The position numbers and the translations under genes were made by a program. DNA of 64,000 bases from Larix kaempferi (Eukaryota > Streptophyta > Pinopsida > Pinales > Pinaceae): the NCBI GenBank assembly GCA_027924585.1, contig BSBM01000361.1, forward strand, positions 66,934,001 through 66,998,000, written 5' to 3'. Positions 1 to 11,870 of this stretch are shown in pieces. The number at the start of each line of letters is the position of its first letter. Within the stretch, counting starts at the first letter, position 1. The notes under the pieces were generated by a model. The model did no database searches. It saw only the letters and a program-made list of their open reading frames with translations, and was not told where the DNA came from.

Positions 1-470
1 CCTACAACTGTCAAATCCCAGCCATGTTGCATAGCCTTTGTCCATGACGACACCTGTCATGTCCTTCACCTACTCGCAATAATTGTATTAACTTCCTCTG
101 CAACACCAAACGGCTACCAAGTACAGTTTCCTTGAATTTTTGGTCCTCCGACTCTGCTACAGTAGTTGGTCACATCTCGACCTTCCTCCACGCTTGGCTC
201 TGCCAAACCTATCACGTCGTAGTTCGACTACGTATCGACTACCCGACATCTTACTTTCCCCATCGTCTGTCGACCGTAACCTATCGACTCTCGACCCATC
301 ACAACATCCGTTGTGCGCTGCTTCGGTGAGTCGCATACCGACTGCTCCTGCTCGACTTGTTGACTTCGACAAGTCAAAATGATTCCCTTACCAGTGGTCA
401 TCGGCACTCCCTCTAGTCGGATCCCTTATGTTGATCAACTTCGACTGATCTGCTTAGGTTCCAATGCTCC
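1..470. other. No gene recognised
   Basis: Short open frames exist on both strands here but none has a recognisable domain, and overlapping frames are open to similar extents. I see no repeat or element boundary. It borders the CT satellite that starts near 471. Confidence 0.4.
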
Positions 471-543
471 TGCATCTCTCTCTCTCTCTCTCTATTTGAA
501 CCACTAATATCCAATACATTTTTCTCTCTAAACCCCTAACCAC

Positions 544-584
<41 letters not shown>

Positions 585-628
585 CCCCTAACCTCCAATC
601 TCTCTCTCTCTAAACCCCTAACTATTAA

Positions 629-659
<31 letters not shown>

Positions 660-1395
660 GTATATATACACCTAACCCCCAATATCTCTCTCTCTCTCTA
701 TATATACCCCTAACCCCTAATATATCTCTCTCTATACACCTAACCCCCAATATATCTCTCTATCTAAACCTCTATCCCCTAATATATATCTCTCTCTAGG
801 CCACTAACCACCGATATCTCACTTTCTCTCTCTCTAGAACCCTAATCTCTAGTGTCTCTTTCTCTCTCTCTCTCTCTAAACACCTAACCACAAATTTCTA
901 TCTCCCTCTCTGAGCCACTAAGCTCCAATATCCCTCTCTCTATCACTAAACCCCGAACCACCAATCTCTCTCTTTCTCTCCCTCTACCTCCAATCTCTCT
1001 CTTTGTCTAAATTTATAACCCTAAATTCCTCTAATTCTCTCTTTCTCTCTCTCTAAAACTATAACATCCAATCTCTCTCTCTAAATGCCTAACCCATACT
1101 TTCTCTCTCTATATGCTTAACCACCAATCTATTTACGCTAAACCCGTAACCACCAATTTCTTTCCCTCTCTCACTAAGCACCTAAACCTCTCTCTCTCTC
1201 TCTCTAAACCCCTAATCCCAAATCTCTATCTCACTAAACCCACAACCTCCAATCTCTCTATGTCTTTCTCTCTCTCTCTCTCTCTATCTATTTCTCTAAA
1301 CCGCTAACCACCAATATCTCTCTCTCTCTCTCACAACCACAAAGCTCTAATCTCTCTCTATCTCTAAGCCCCTAACCATCAGACTATTTATTTCA

Positions 1396-1437
<42 letters not shown>

Positions 1438-2298
1438 TTCTAAACCCCTAAGCTCCAATATCTCTCTCTCTGTCTAACCCCTAACCCCCAATATCTCTCC
1501 ATATCTCACTCTCTGATCCCCTAACACCTAATCTCTCTCTCTCTCTCTAAAATCCTAACCCAAAATCTCTCTCTCTCTCTCTTTGGACTCCTAACCCCCT
1601 CTCTCTCTCTAAACCCTTAACCCCAATATCTCTCTCTTTCTACCTAAAACCATAACCATCATTCTTTCTCCCTCTATCTCTCTCTCTCTAAACCATTAAC
1701 CCACAATCTGTCTCTCTATACCCCTAACACCCAATCTCTCTCTCTCTCTCTCTAAACCACCAATATCTCTCCATAAACCCCTAACCCAGAATCTTTCTCT
1801 CTCTCTCTCACTCTCTCCCTCTCTCTAAACCACTAATCCCCAATATCTCTCTCTGTAAACCCCTAACCGCCAATCTCTCTCGCTCTCTCTAAACACCAAC
1901 TCTCCAATCTCCCTCTCTCTCTAAATCCCCAACCACTAATATCTATCTTTCTATCTCTCTCTCTAAACCGATAACTTTCAATCTCTCTCTCTTTCTCTAA
2001 ACCTTTGTCCTCCAATCTCTCTCTCTCTCTCTCTAGACCTCAAACCACCAATCTCTCACTTTCTCCCTCTCCAAAATCCTAACCTCTAGTCTCTCCCTCT
2101 CTCTCTCACACTCTCTAAACACCCAACCGCCAATTTCTTTCTCCCTCCCTCTAAACCACAAAGCTCCAATCTCTCTCTCTCTCTCTCTCTCTAAGTTCCT
2201 AACCACCAATCTCTCCCTTTCTCTCCCTCTTTTTATCTAAACCCATAATCTCGATTCTCTCTCTCTCTCTCTCTAAACCCATAACCCTCAATACCACT

Positions 2299-2345
<47 letters not shown>
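471..2345. repeat. CT microsatellite with telomere-like spacers
   Basis: Runs of (CT)4 to (CT)20 alternate, dozens of times, with a degenerate spacer of the form TAAACCCCTAACCACCAAT. The spacer contains CCCTAA, like the plant telomere unit CCCTAAA read on this strand. Unit length varies with the CT run, so this is an irregular compound satellite and not a strict tandem array. Short open frames inside it are low-complexity artefacts. It could be a degenerate subtelomeric or interstitial telomere-like satellite, or a CT-rich array whose spacer resembles telomere sequence by chance. Confidence 0.85.
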
Positions 2346-2346
<1 letters not shown>

Positions 2347-2585
2347 AAACCTTTAAACTCCAATATCAAAAGTATGCAGTGTGGGTACTCGTTGGATGTG
2401 GAATTTAATTTTGCATCCAACGAGTGTCCCCGCTCAAAATTTGAGTGAAATCGCATGGAGATATGTTGAAATACGAACAAAAAAAGTAGTTTTTTTTCAT
2501 TTCTTCCCCCAAAATTAATAAATATTATTTTATTATTTTTCTTAGGAGGCCCATTTTAGACCTCAAATTTCCTCTAATAGACTAT
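2346..2585. repeat. Foldback segment interrupting the satellite
   Basis: This ~240-bp non-CT segment splits the satellite into two blocks. It contains an exact 12-bp inverted repeat, ACTCGTTGGATG at 2387-2398 and CATCCAACGAGT at 2414-2425, around a 15-nt AT-rich loop. Partial pairing continues outside the arms. It is probably an inserted small element, but I cannot fix its ends or a target-site duplication. Confidence 0.5.
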
Positions 2586-2698
2586 CTATCTCTAAAAACC
2601 CAACACCCAATCCCTCTCTCTCTTAACCCCTAATATCTCTCTCTCTCTCTGAACCCATAACCCCAAATATCTCTATCTTTCTCTCTAAACCCCTAACC

Positions 2699-2740
<42 letters not shown>
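2586..2740. repeat. Second block of CT/telomere-like satellite
   Basis: The CT runs with AACCCCTAA-type spacers resume here after the 2346-2585 interruption and end in a (CT)n run at about 2705-2738. Confidence 0.8.
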
Positions 2741-2990
2741 TAGTGGCCATATCGATTACAAATTTAGAATGATATACATTAGCGGTTATACTGGTTAGAA
2801 GTTAAGGATTAGGGTGATGTCGGTTACCATGAGAGTTAGGAATTGTATGAGATATTAGACTCAAGTTATGTATTTGAAGTTAGACGTTAAGTGTTAAATG
2901 GATTATTGGTTAAGGGTTAAGATGGTTAGAGGTTATGAGTCATGTTTTATATGCGTTAATGGTTGTAATAGTTATGGTTTATGGATTATA
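2741..2990 (+). repeat. GGTTA-rich degenerate stretch
   Basis: The plus strand shows repeated GGTTA, GTTAAG, GTTAGG and AGGGTTA words, for example near 2800-2830 and 2905-2935. The words resemble degenerate TTAGGG/TTTAGGG on the opposite strand polarity to the CT satellite beside it. No coding signal. The similarity could be chance in GT-rich DNA. Confidence 0.35.
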
Positions 2991-2997
2991 TATGTTA

Positions 2998-4666
2998 GGA
3001 GTACTCACGCAAAAGGTGGAGCTGGGGGACGAATACCCAATTTCGTTTATGAGCACTAGTTTGCAGGGGGATGAGCTGAATTATCCCGTGGTTGACAAAC
3101 ATGCATATGCGGTCTTCAAAGCAGTCAAGCAGTTTAGGCCATACATTCTTAAGAACAGGACAAAAGTTATAGTTCCCCACCCAGCTGTTAGATCCCTTTT
3201 CATTCAAAAGGAATTGGGAGAAAGGAGAGGGAACTAGGTCACAGCTCTTCAGGAATATGATTTGGAATTTAAACCAGCCACAATCATCAAAGGACAAGGC
3301 CTGTGCAAATTACTTGCAGGAAAATCGACTGCTGAAGAACAACATTGGAAGAATGAAGTTGAGCTAAATTCGGTTGAAGTATGTCCTATCTTCTCAGCTC
3401 CCCAGTCATGGTATAGAGATCTGGTACACTATTTACAGCAAGGATACCTACCTGAGCACTGGAACTCTAAGCAAAGAAGTGCACTCCGCTTGAAATCAGC
3501 ACCTTATCAAATCATTGATGGAATACTTTTCAGGAAGAATTATGATGGAGTTTTCCTTAGATGTCTAGAAAAGGAAGATGCAAGTAAGGTTGTTAAAGAA
3601 TTGCATGATGGCCCCGCAGGTGGACATTATTCAGGAGAGACAACAACACACAAGATATTGAGAGATGGATATTATTGGCCCACTATGTTCCGAGATGCCC
3701 ACACATATGCACGAAACCTGTGATGTATGTCAAAGAAGTACCGGGAAATTACCTAAGGCAGCAGGTCCCTTGCAGCCAGTTATTATCTCTGAGCCTTTTG
3801 AGCAGTGGGGTATAGATGTTATCGGAGAGATAAATCCAAATTCTTCGTTGCAACATCGATACATCCTGACGGCTACTAACTAATTCACTAGATGGACGAA
3901 GGCTATCCCTTTGCGCAAGATCAATGAAGAAGCAGTCATCAGCTTCTTGAAAGAGGACATCATAACTAGGTTTGGGGTTCCAATTTCCCTTGTTCTTGAT
4001 AATGCTACTTATTTTTCATCTTGCAAGATAAATGAATTTGTTTATGAATGGGGAATTAAGTTGCATTATTCAGCCAATTATTATCCTCAGGGGAACGGAT
4101 TAGCTGAATCCTCAAACAAGAATCTGATTCGAATTCTTAAGAAGACTGTGATAGAAAACCAGAGAAGTTGGCATGTAGCTCTCCCAAACGCCTTATGGGC
4201 AGATAGGGTGACCCCAAAGAATGCTTTAGGGGTGTCCCCTTTCACTCTTGTCTATGGCAAGGAAGCTATCCTTCCTCCAAACATCTTACTCCCATCCTTA
4301 CAGTTATCCGAAGCCTCTCGGGGTTCTGGTAACCAAGACTTACAATCCAGGATCAATACCCTGCTTCAACTTGAAGAAGCTCGACAAAAAGTGAAAGATC
4401 AATTCCATCAACACCAAGACATAGTTAAGAGATGGTTCGACAAGAGGAAGTCCGGTAAAAGAAGTTTTGAGGTTGGGGACTTAGTCCTAAAATGGGACCA
4501 TAGTCATGAAGGTAAAGGAATGCATACGAAATTCCAACATCTATGGGTAGGCCCGTACCAAATTTCGGCAAAATTAGGCCCATCCACTTATAAATTGACA
4601 AATCTCGAGGGAGAAGAAGTAACCCTTCCTCTCAATAGCCTCGCCCTGAAGCAATACTTTGCATAG
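2998..4666 (+). pseudogene. pol: Ty3/gypsy pol fragment: RNase H and integrase
   Basis: Retrotransposon polyprotein fragment. The first part matches a Ty3/gypsy RNase H domain (FMSTSLQGDELNYPVVDKHA, then LQEYDLEF). An integrase follows with an HHCC zinc-binding motif (GGHYS, TTTHK, CDVC), catalytic Asp in WGIDVIG, Asp in LVLDNATYF and Glu in GLAESSNKN, and a GPY/F-type C-terminus (VGPYQIS). All three DDE residues remain. Breaks: TAG at 3235-3237 (expected Trp), a one-base shift near 3716-3718 just before CDVC, and TAA at 3881-3883. RT, protease and gag are absent because the element is truncated at the satellite junction near 2990. The lineage is non-chromoviral, since no chromodomain follows GPY/F. 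A Tat- or Athila-like placement is inference. Confidence 0.9.
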
Positions 4667-5889
4667 TCTCGCTGAGACTTCCTATACATAAATAAATTTT
4701 TCTTTTATTGTTGCTTTAGCCTTTATTTGCTTTAGTTTCAGCCATTTTGTTTCTTTCATTGTCATTTGAACCTTTGCAACAAGTTTGTTTTCTGAAAGCC
4801 CTTATGGTTGAGTTTCTCATCGAGGATAGGTCTCTCAAAGAAATCTCGCAACCCATGAGTCCGGAACTATGCTCGAATATATTTTGTCTATTGTGCTCTC
4901 GCTGAAATGTTCAGAAGGAAGGAAGCCTACTCTGCTAGTCACACTAATCCTATTTAAAATAGCAGAAAACCATGACCATCTTCATTACTATCTCTGGGCT
5001 CCACCCACTCTCACACTTAAAGGCATCTCAAGAAGGTTACCAAAGTTGGACCCATGGAAAGTAGCACATCTCGAGGACATAGGGTATTGAAATGACTCCA
5101 TGCTACAAATTTAACAGCCAAAATGGCTAATATTTAAAGGGTCTGTTTTCCATAGATTCTCGCCTCAATTAAAGCATGGCTGAGACAAAAGCAGAAGACA
5201 TGTAAATCAAGAAGGTTTTCCAAAAGGCTCAGCCCAAATGGGCTCCTCTCCGTCCGTGAGGCTTGATCAAATCAATAAAATCTCCAACTCACACAAAAGG
5301 ACATTATGGATTGAGGGGCCTAAATCAAAGATCATGTCCAAAGAAAATATCTCTAGAAGGCTCAAACAGCTAAGCTGTCCAAAGTACAAACATCCAAAAG
5401 GATGCAAGCGGCATGGGAATGAGGAACAAGAGAAATAATGTCCATGAGAAAGTGTTGCAAACCCTGTGGAGTCCGATAGTAGTAACCATCTGAAAGATGA
5501 CCCTTCTAAAATGAATCTCATATGTTGGCCCTTTGAGAGTTTTAAAGATGTCTCGGTCAAAGCTCCCTTTTTCCCCAATGGCTAACAGGAGAAGTGCATC
5601 CTCCCTTCACAGGAATTCAAATGCTCAGCAGAATATTGCACGTAAGATGGATGTCTTTGATAAGGTTTCAGACCATGGGGAGGAATTTTCAGAGATCTGT
5701 GTTCGCTAGCGACTCGCCATTGTTGTTGCAGCAACATCCCCCTAAAAAAATTTGTTCATATTGGGGCCCCTCCTTTATTTTTTAGAAAGACTGCTGTAAG
5801 AGGAAAATTCTCTTTTTAATGTCTTTTCAACTGAAAATCCTGCTTGGGGAAACCCCAAGTCTTCCTTCATCTAAGAGTAAAATTCATGA
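4667..5889. other. Post-pol region, nothing recognised
   Basis: 1.2 kb follow the integrase stop. Several short plus-strand frames occur but none shows a known domain. It may be the untranslated 3' part of the gypsy element. No polypurine tract or LTR start is evident. Confidence 0.4.
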
Positions 5890-6760
5890 AGTCTTCCTGG
5901 AAATCGCGGAACGATTGTATAAAGCCCCGCAGTTGCGGAAGTGTTCGAGGTTCCCTCCTGAAACGACGGAAGCATTTTGTATAAACTTCTCGAAAAGGAA
6001 CTTAGAAACATTTCCCAAAAATCACGGAACGATTCGGGCTATCCTCCCGCAGTTGCGGAAGCCACTTGCATAAGCCTCCCGAAAAGACTTAGAAATTATT
6101 GTTGAAAAATTTGCGGAAGGTATTGGGGAATTCCTTCCGAAACGGCAGAAGAATCAAGAAAGCTTCCTGAAACGCAGGAGCCATTCGCCAACTTTCCCTG
6201 GGTCCGCCGAATGACTTAGTCTTTTTTTCTAAAAATTTCTAAGTCCCGAAGTTTCGAAAGCTATTCGCCAAAGCCTTCCGCAATTGCGGAAGCCCTCGCG
6301 TTATCCTTCCGAAACCCCGCGGAGAGTTAGAAATTCTTCAAGTTGCGGGAGCCTTCAGTTTATCTCTCCGAAACAATGGAGCCATTCGCTAATCCGTTCC
6401 ACGGAAGCCAATTGTGAAAGCTTTCCGCAACCACGGGAGCATTCACGAAACCCGCGAGACTTAGAAAATTTTTGAATTACGGAAACCATGCGCGAGGACC
6501 TCCCAAAACAGCGAAAGCCTCCGCGTTATCCTTCCGAAAGACTTGAACTTTTGCGGAACGTTTTTGGGTTTTCCCTTCCGCAACGCAGGAGCCTTTTGCG
6601 GAAACATTTGTGATATTCCTCCCGAAATCCCGTGGAGCATTTCTTTCAAAGACTTGCGGAGCCATTCGCCATTTCCCTCCGAAACGGCGAAAGCTTTCGC
6701 TATGTCTTTCCGCAATGGCGGATGGAATTCACAAGTCGGTTTCGTGGGTGGCAGTCGCAC
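5890..6760. repeat. CpG-rich array of short palindromes
   Basis: Dozens of related words (CTTCCG, TTGCGGAAG, CCGAAAC, GCGGAGC) alternate in both orientations at roughly 20-30 bp spacing. The clearest unit is the exact 18-bp palindrome CTTCCGCAATTGCGGAAG at 6275-6292. CCCGCAGTTGCGGAAG-type copies lie near 5930 and 6050, about 110 bp apart within a larger degenerate repeat. CpG density is far above the surrounding AT-rich DNA. The role is unknown. It lies between the gypsy pol fragment and the long ORF at 7792 and might be their shared spacer or a leader/regulatory array. Confidence 0.75.
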
Positions 6761-7791
6761 ACGCGGATAGAGATTGCTCGGCATGACCACAACGTACGAT
6801 ATATTAAATCCCATTTTAAATGCGCCACCCACCCCGCATGTGCCCATTTCATTTAAATAACCGGTGGGGTTTTGGGCCAAACACATTGTTATTTTTCGAT
6901 TGGAAAACACCGTGGAACGTCGCGCAACCGCTCCAGCTCAGCTTGCTTGTCCACATCTGCGTCCACCTCAGTCAGCTATCTTCATGGTGCCAGGTAGGAT
7001 TTTTTAACCATTAATTTTGTCTCTTCTACACGTCAGTTTACCTTTGGGTTGTTCTTTTTCCGAAGAAGATAGGCAGTGGTCGCAAGGGTTGGATTTTGAT
7101 GGGCAAAATGCCCGTCATGGGCTATTTTTCCCGTCAAATACGGTCTAAATTTCATATTTCCTATCACAAACAACAAAGAAATTGTAAAAAACATGTGTAT
7201 ATGGTGTAAAGACCGTCAGTTTTGACGGGTGGAATGTTTCCAACTTCCTACCCTGAACGCGTACGTTGTTATTTTTCGCGTTAAGGTCTCGTTCCTATCA
7301 GCTGAAACCACAGAGTGGCCGCCCAAGTATTCACCAGCCACCACCCCGTTTAAATTCCTAGCTGGCCATGGAGTTTCTTGTCCAGTGCGATAAATAACCA
7401 TGGAGAGCGTCTGGATCCCTCGCTTATTCATCAACGTGGAAAGCCATCCCTGACTTCGTCCTAAGTTTACCTCAATCCGAGCCCACCCGCTGTTATCCAT
7501 TTGAACAACAACCATGGAAGACATCATCTCCCCTAGGGCTAGTCTGAGAGCAGGTTGTTCCGCAACATACCTATCCTTTCGGGAGCATTCCAAACCCGTC
7601 CCTTTAAAAGAATCAAATTTCTATAACTATGTTTCTTGTTGAAATGGTGTATTTTGCTTCCCAACATGCAGCTTCACATTGTATTTATCTCATTAACATG
7701 TTAAAATGGTGATGCTCTCTGTTAAAATCTCACAGTATGTTGCACAATTTTATAATAACTTGTATTTGGTTGCTATCAGGGATAAGTCAAA
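6761..7791. other. Leader-like spacer upstream of the long ORF
   Basis: This region joins the palindrome array to the ORF at 7792. It contains a CAG/GTAGG donor-like site near 6990 and a pyrimidine-poor CAG acceptor-like site near 7779, but no supported intron. A 125-codon minus-strand frame at 7216-7593 has no recognised domain and I cannot say whether it is coding. Nothing else stands out. Confidence 0.35.
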
Positions 7792-10700
7792 ATGCTAAAA
7801 GGTGGTAGGAAGAAGGCTAAAATGACAGAAAAACATCCTACGCCACTTAAAACTGAGACCACACTCCAGGATACTAGGTGCACCACCAGTGTTCCTCCAG
7901 AAATCCGCTGGGGTGACATCTACAGGATGATCCGAGACCAAAATATCTTGGATATGTTGCTAGAAGAGGAGTAGATTTATCTCAATATCAGAACTTCAGG
8001 CATAGCTAGGGCTTCTACCTGCCCTGAACTGTTCCCATGTTCTGAAGTAATCGGATGGATACTCCAACACACTGATGCGGAGGGAAGAGTAATAAATGAC
8101 AGCGGGAAAATAACCATCGCCTCATTTCACCCCGCATATCTTGCCGCAGCCTATAAATTTCCCCGCCCCCATCAATCTCTGACTGATGAATGGCTAGGCC
8201 AGATGAACAACATTGAAATGGCCAAAAAACTACTAGTCGCAGGCAAGCATTTGAGAAAGAAAGGTAATGACGAATACGACGTCCAGAATCAAAGACCTCC
8301 TTTTAGGTTGATCGCCTTGATGTTGTGCAGAATCTTCGGCATGCCCGATGGCACCGTGTACAAGATTCAGTGGGTCCCTATCATCCACTTCATGGCATTT
8401 AAAGGAACTGTGTTTGACTGGGCCACCCTCCTGTCAGACAGTTTGGCCTCAATGGTAGTTGCTGCAAGAGAAGGACTGGCCTTAAAGAAGGCATAATTTT
8501 TCATGTCCTCATATCTTATTGATTGTGTTTTGGCCAAGTTATCTTTTCCCAAATTGGGCTGCACATGGGATAAGGCCAACACCCTGGTTTATACCGCCTT
8601 CAGGATGTTGTGGGCTCAGAATTACAAACCCAGCTATAAGCTCATCTGTGAGGGGTTCATCATGCCCCTATATGAGCAGCTATTCAAGGAAGAGCCCAAC
8701 TGCCTGTCGGAGAATGCCATGGAAGTCCTTGAAAATTATGGATATTTTTATTTCTGGGAGCAAGGCACCTATCTTAGAATGTTTGGAGGGACTAAAGCTC
8801 CATATATTTTGCCAATATATGCTACAGATTATGTGGTCTTTAAGGAGGCAGTAAGACAAATCTTCCTGGATGGAATTGGAGCAATGCTCAACAAACAACA
8901 TAAGGCTTCTTTTCCCCCTCTACCTTTCTGCATAGGGGCTTACAAATTCTCAGGGGTTGCCTCAGCCGAGGAGTTTGTTCAGGAACTGAAATCCTTCCAC
9001 TTCAACGAGGTGATCTTCCATAGGAATGACAGGAAGGGAAAAGTGGCCAAGCATTGTAAAGAGATTTATGCTCATTTTGAGTACGCTCACTATCATGATG
9101 CCGAGGAGGAAGTATTCAGAGGCATCAGCAACATGGCTGAGCTGCGAACCTTTCGCCAAGGCAGTGGAGCAAGTTCTAGCTCTACCAAGACCCAGGAAAC
9201 TAGCCAACAGAAGGAGAAAGAAGTCGAGGATGCCCGAGCCAAAGAAGAACAAAGGTTGAGAGAGGAAGCAAGGGCACAGCAGAAAGCTGAGGAAGCAAGG
9301 TTGCGGCAAGATGCTGAAGCTGTCATATTGCAGCAAGAAGCAGAAAGTGAGAGGCTACGGAAAGAAGCTGAGGAAGCCCAGCAGCAAAAGGAGGCTGGAG
9401 ATGAAAGACAACAGAAAGCTGAGGAAGAAGAGAAAGGGAAACGAGCCGAGGTAGAGCGGAAAGCAGAAGAAGAGCTTAAAGCAGGTGAAGATGCCTAGGC
9501 AGGTGGCTCCGGTGCACAGGACATGGAAATTGACATACCTCAAACAAGTGTCTCCGACACTCAAAATGTGGAGGCGGACGTAGCACAGGCAGGTGGATCT
9601 GGTACCCAAAATGTGGGAACAGATCAAGCTCAGGTAGTCTAGACCCCACCAACGGAAGTAGAAATAGACATTATGGACCTCCCAATTGTCCCATACACTC
9701 CATCAGAAGAACATACGATGTCCAGGTGGGATGAATTTGTCTATGATAAGAAAAGGAAAGCAATGGTCCTTAAATAAGAAGAGAGGATCAAAAGACTCTT
9801 CCAGGAGGATATCATTACCCACCGGGAGATCATTGTAATGCGGAATACAAATAAGGATCCCTTAGCTATGGCATCCGCAGTTGTAGAGACAACAAAAGCA
9901 TCACTGGACAATGTAAGTGATATAGTCAGAGAGAATGAATCGACAAAGAGGAGAGCTCATATGCTCCAACATACTGTGGCTAATGAGCAAGCCTACATGG
10001 ATCTTGTGGTGAACAAGTATAATCACCTATCTGTCGAGCATAAAGAGCTATCAAACAAGTATAACCAGCTGGAGGAAGAAAATGAACAACTATCAGTCTT
10101 GATGATGATTGTGGAAGCAGAAAAGAACGATGCAGGAGCCAAAGTGTCCCAGCTAGAATCAGATAAGCTGGCATTAGCTGAGCAATTAGAGCAAGTTGAG
10201 AGCAGAACGATGGACATGTCTCCCTTCCATGAGCTGTCCTGCAGCATCCTGAAGCAAATATATGACACTCAGGAGCTAATCACTAATGAAGTTAGCAAGC
10301 TCAAGGCCATGGTGGTCAGACTAAAAGAAGTTAATGCAGAGGCCCATAGGCTTAAAGCTAAGCATACTCGGGTTAAGGAAAATATCCTGAGCCAGATAGA
10401 ATGGCGAGAAGGAAAGATGGATTTCCCCACGCATCTCCCATTCAAGTCTGTGGAGGGTTTTAATGAAGACATAGCTCTTTTGGACTTCTACAGAAGCTAT
10501 GGCAGTAAGCTAATGGCTAGTGTACAAGGGACAATGGATAAGATCAATGGTCTATATCAAAGAATCCAGGGAGTGCATAACAGGTGCAAATTGAGTTTCC
10601 CGCAAGCCCTTGATGCTTTCCCGAGTGAAGAACAACGCTTGGCTGAACTAAAGGAAGAACTGGGCATCCAAACCGAATATGTGAAGAAAATTGATGTCCT

Positions 10701-11112
10701 AGCAATTGATGACCTACAACATTATATTGGAATGTCATCAGTCCACATCCATTTGCTTAAAGAAGTGCATCAAGCTGCAGTAACGAAAATTCAAGGCATT
10801 GGAGCAGAGCTTAGAAAAAATGTGACTTCTCAAAAAATCTTGCTCCCTGCTTCCGCAAATGTAGTCATAAGGGACACTGGCATTTGGTATAGTTATATTG
10901 CATAGGTGGAGAAAAAAGCAGAAGCAGCAGCTGTGACAGCAAACCCGGAGTCCTCTCTCCCAGCAACAACAACTGTAGCAGTTAGCTCGTTTTCCTCTCT
11001 CCCTACAGAAGCAGAAATAACAGTGGGCTCAATTCCTTCTTCCCAAGCAGCAGCAGTAGGAACAGTTGGTTTGAGCGACCCTCTTCAAGCAGAAGCACAC
11101 GCACAGAAGTGA
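7792..11112 (+). pseudogene. Long unrecognised ORF, coiled-coil rich, six stops
   Basis: A single frame runs from ATG at 7792 to TGA at 11110-11112 (1,106 codons) with no frameshift. It is broken by TAG 7972, TAA 8494, TAG 9496, TAG 9640, TAA 9775 and TAG 10903 (first bases given). The N-terminal half (7792-9150) looks globular, with segments such as FPPLPFCIGAYKFSG. Codons from about 9160 form a long Glu/Ala/Gln/Lys heptad-rich coiled coil. 9838-10900 is a second helical part with QLEEENEQLS and QLESDKLALAEQL. The tail is Ala/Ser/Thr-rich. I do not recognise the family. Its position, downstream of a gypsy pol and before an LTR-like region, would suit an extra or env-like retrotransposon ORF. 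No signal peptide or membrane segment was noticed. It could also be the first ORF of another element. Confidence 0.7.
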
Positions 11113-11870
11113 AATCGCTGATTTCAGAGCATTATTTATGATATTTTGTATTTTGAGCTCTCAAAATATGTAAAGCGTGGAGCTATGGGACAGCTGTCCC
11201 TATTTTCTTTTATAATAATTTCTATAATGAAAAGGGAGTCACATTTTGTCTGTTATAGAAGAAAATTTCTGTAGATGACAAGTGTAAAAGGCCAGGTGGC
11301 AGCCCAAAGGGCATTTTTGTAATTATAAATAGAAGTTAGGAAGCAATGAAGAAGGACTTTTTTGGCAGTGAATTATTTTCTAGACTTGTACGGGCTGTCC
11401 TGCACATGTTTCAAGAAAATAAAATCTTCTAATAAGATCCTGGAGAGGACGTTTTTGCATGGGATTGAAGAATGGATGTATATTGGATTATTCTGGTGAC
11501 TTCCATACTTTACTGTGAGATCTTTCTTACTGTCTGAATTATTTCTTTGTAACAAATGATTTTACTCCTTTCTGTGCAAACGAATTCTCTATTTTATGAG
11601 CAATGAATGTGTTTTATATTAAATCAGAAGCTATCTTCTGATATCTTTATCTTTGTTGTAGCTTTCTCTTTCAGATTTAATGGCGATCTGTTCTTTCTTT
11701 AAGATAATTCCTACAGCTCATTGCTCATGTTTTAAATTCGCTCCTTGCAGGGATAGTTAGATTTATTTCAGTTTTAGACTTAGATCTGTTTCCAGTTTTG
11801 CACTTAGATTAAACTTAGACTATGCACTTGCATATCATTATAAATATAAAATCAAAAGAACGGTGGATCG
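11113..11870 (+). other. LTR-like region with TATA box and poly(A) signal
   Basis: Directly after the long ORF come a purine tract (AATGAAAAGGGAG near 11227-11239), a TATA-like TATAAATAG at 11324-11332 and AATAAA at 11418-11423. T-rich DNA follows. This order (polypurine tract, TATA, poly(A) signal ~95 bp downstream) fits a 3' LTR (U3-R-U5). I cannot find a matching upstream copy or a target-site duplication, so ends and identity are inference. It might be an ordinary 3' flank. Confidence 0.4.

Noticed and set aside
1113-1307. Leu/Ser-rich frames in the CT satellite
   Set aside because: Direct translation of CT repeats; no stop codons arise in such sequence.
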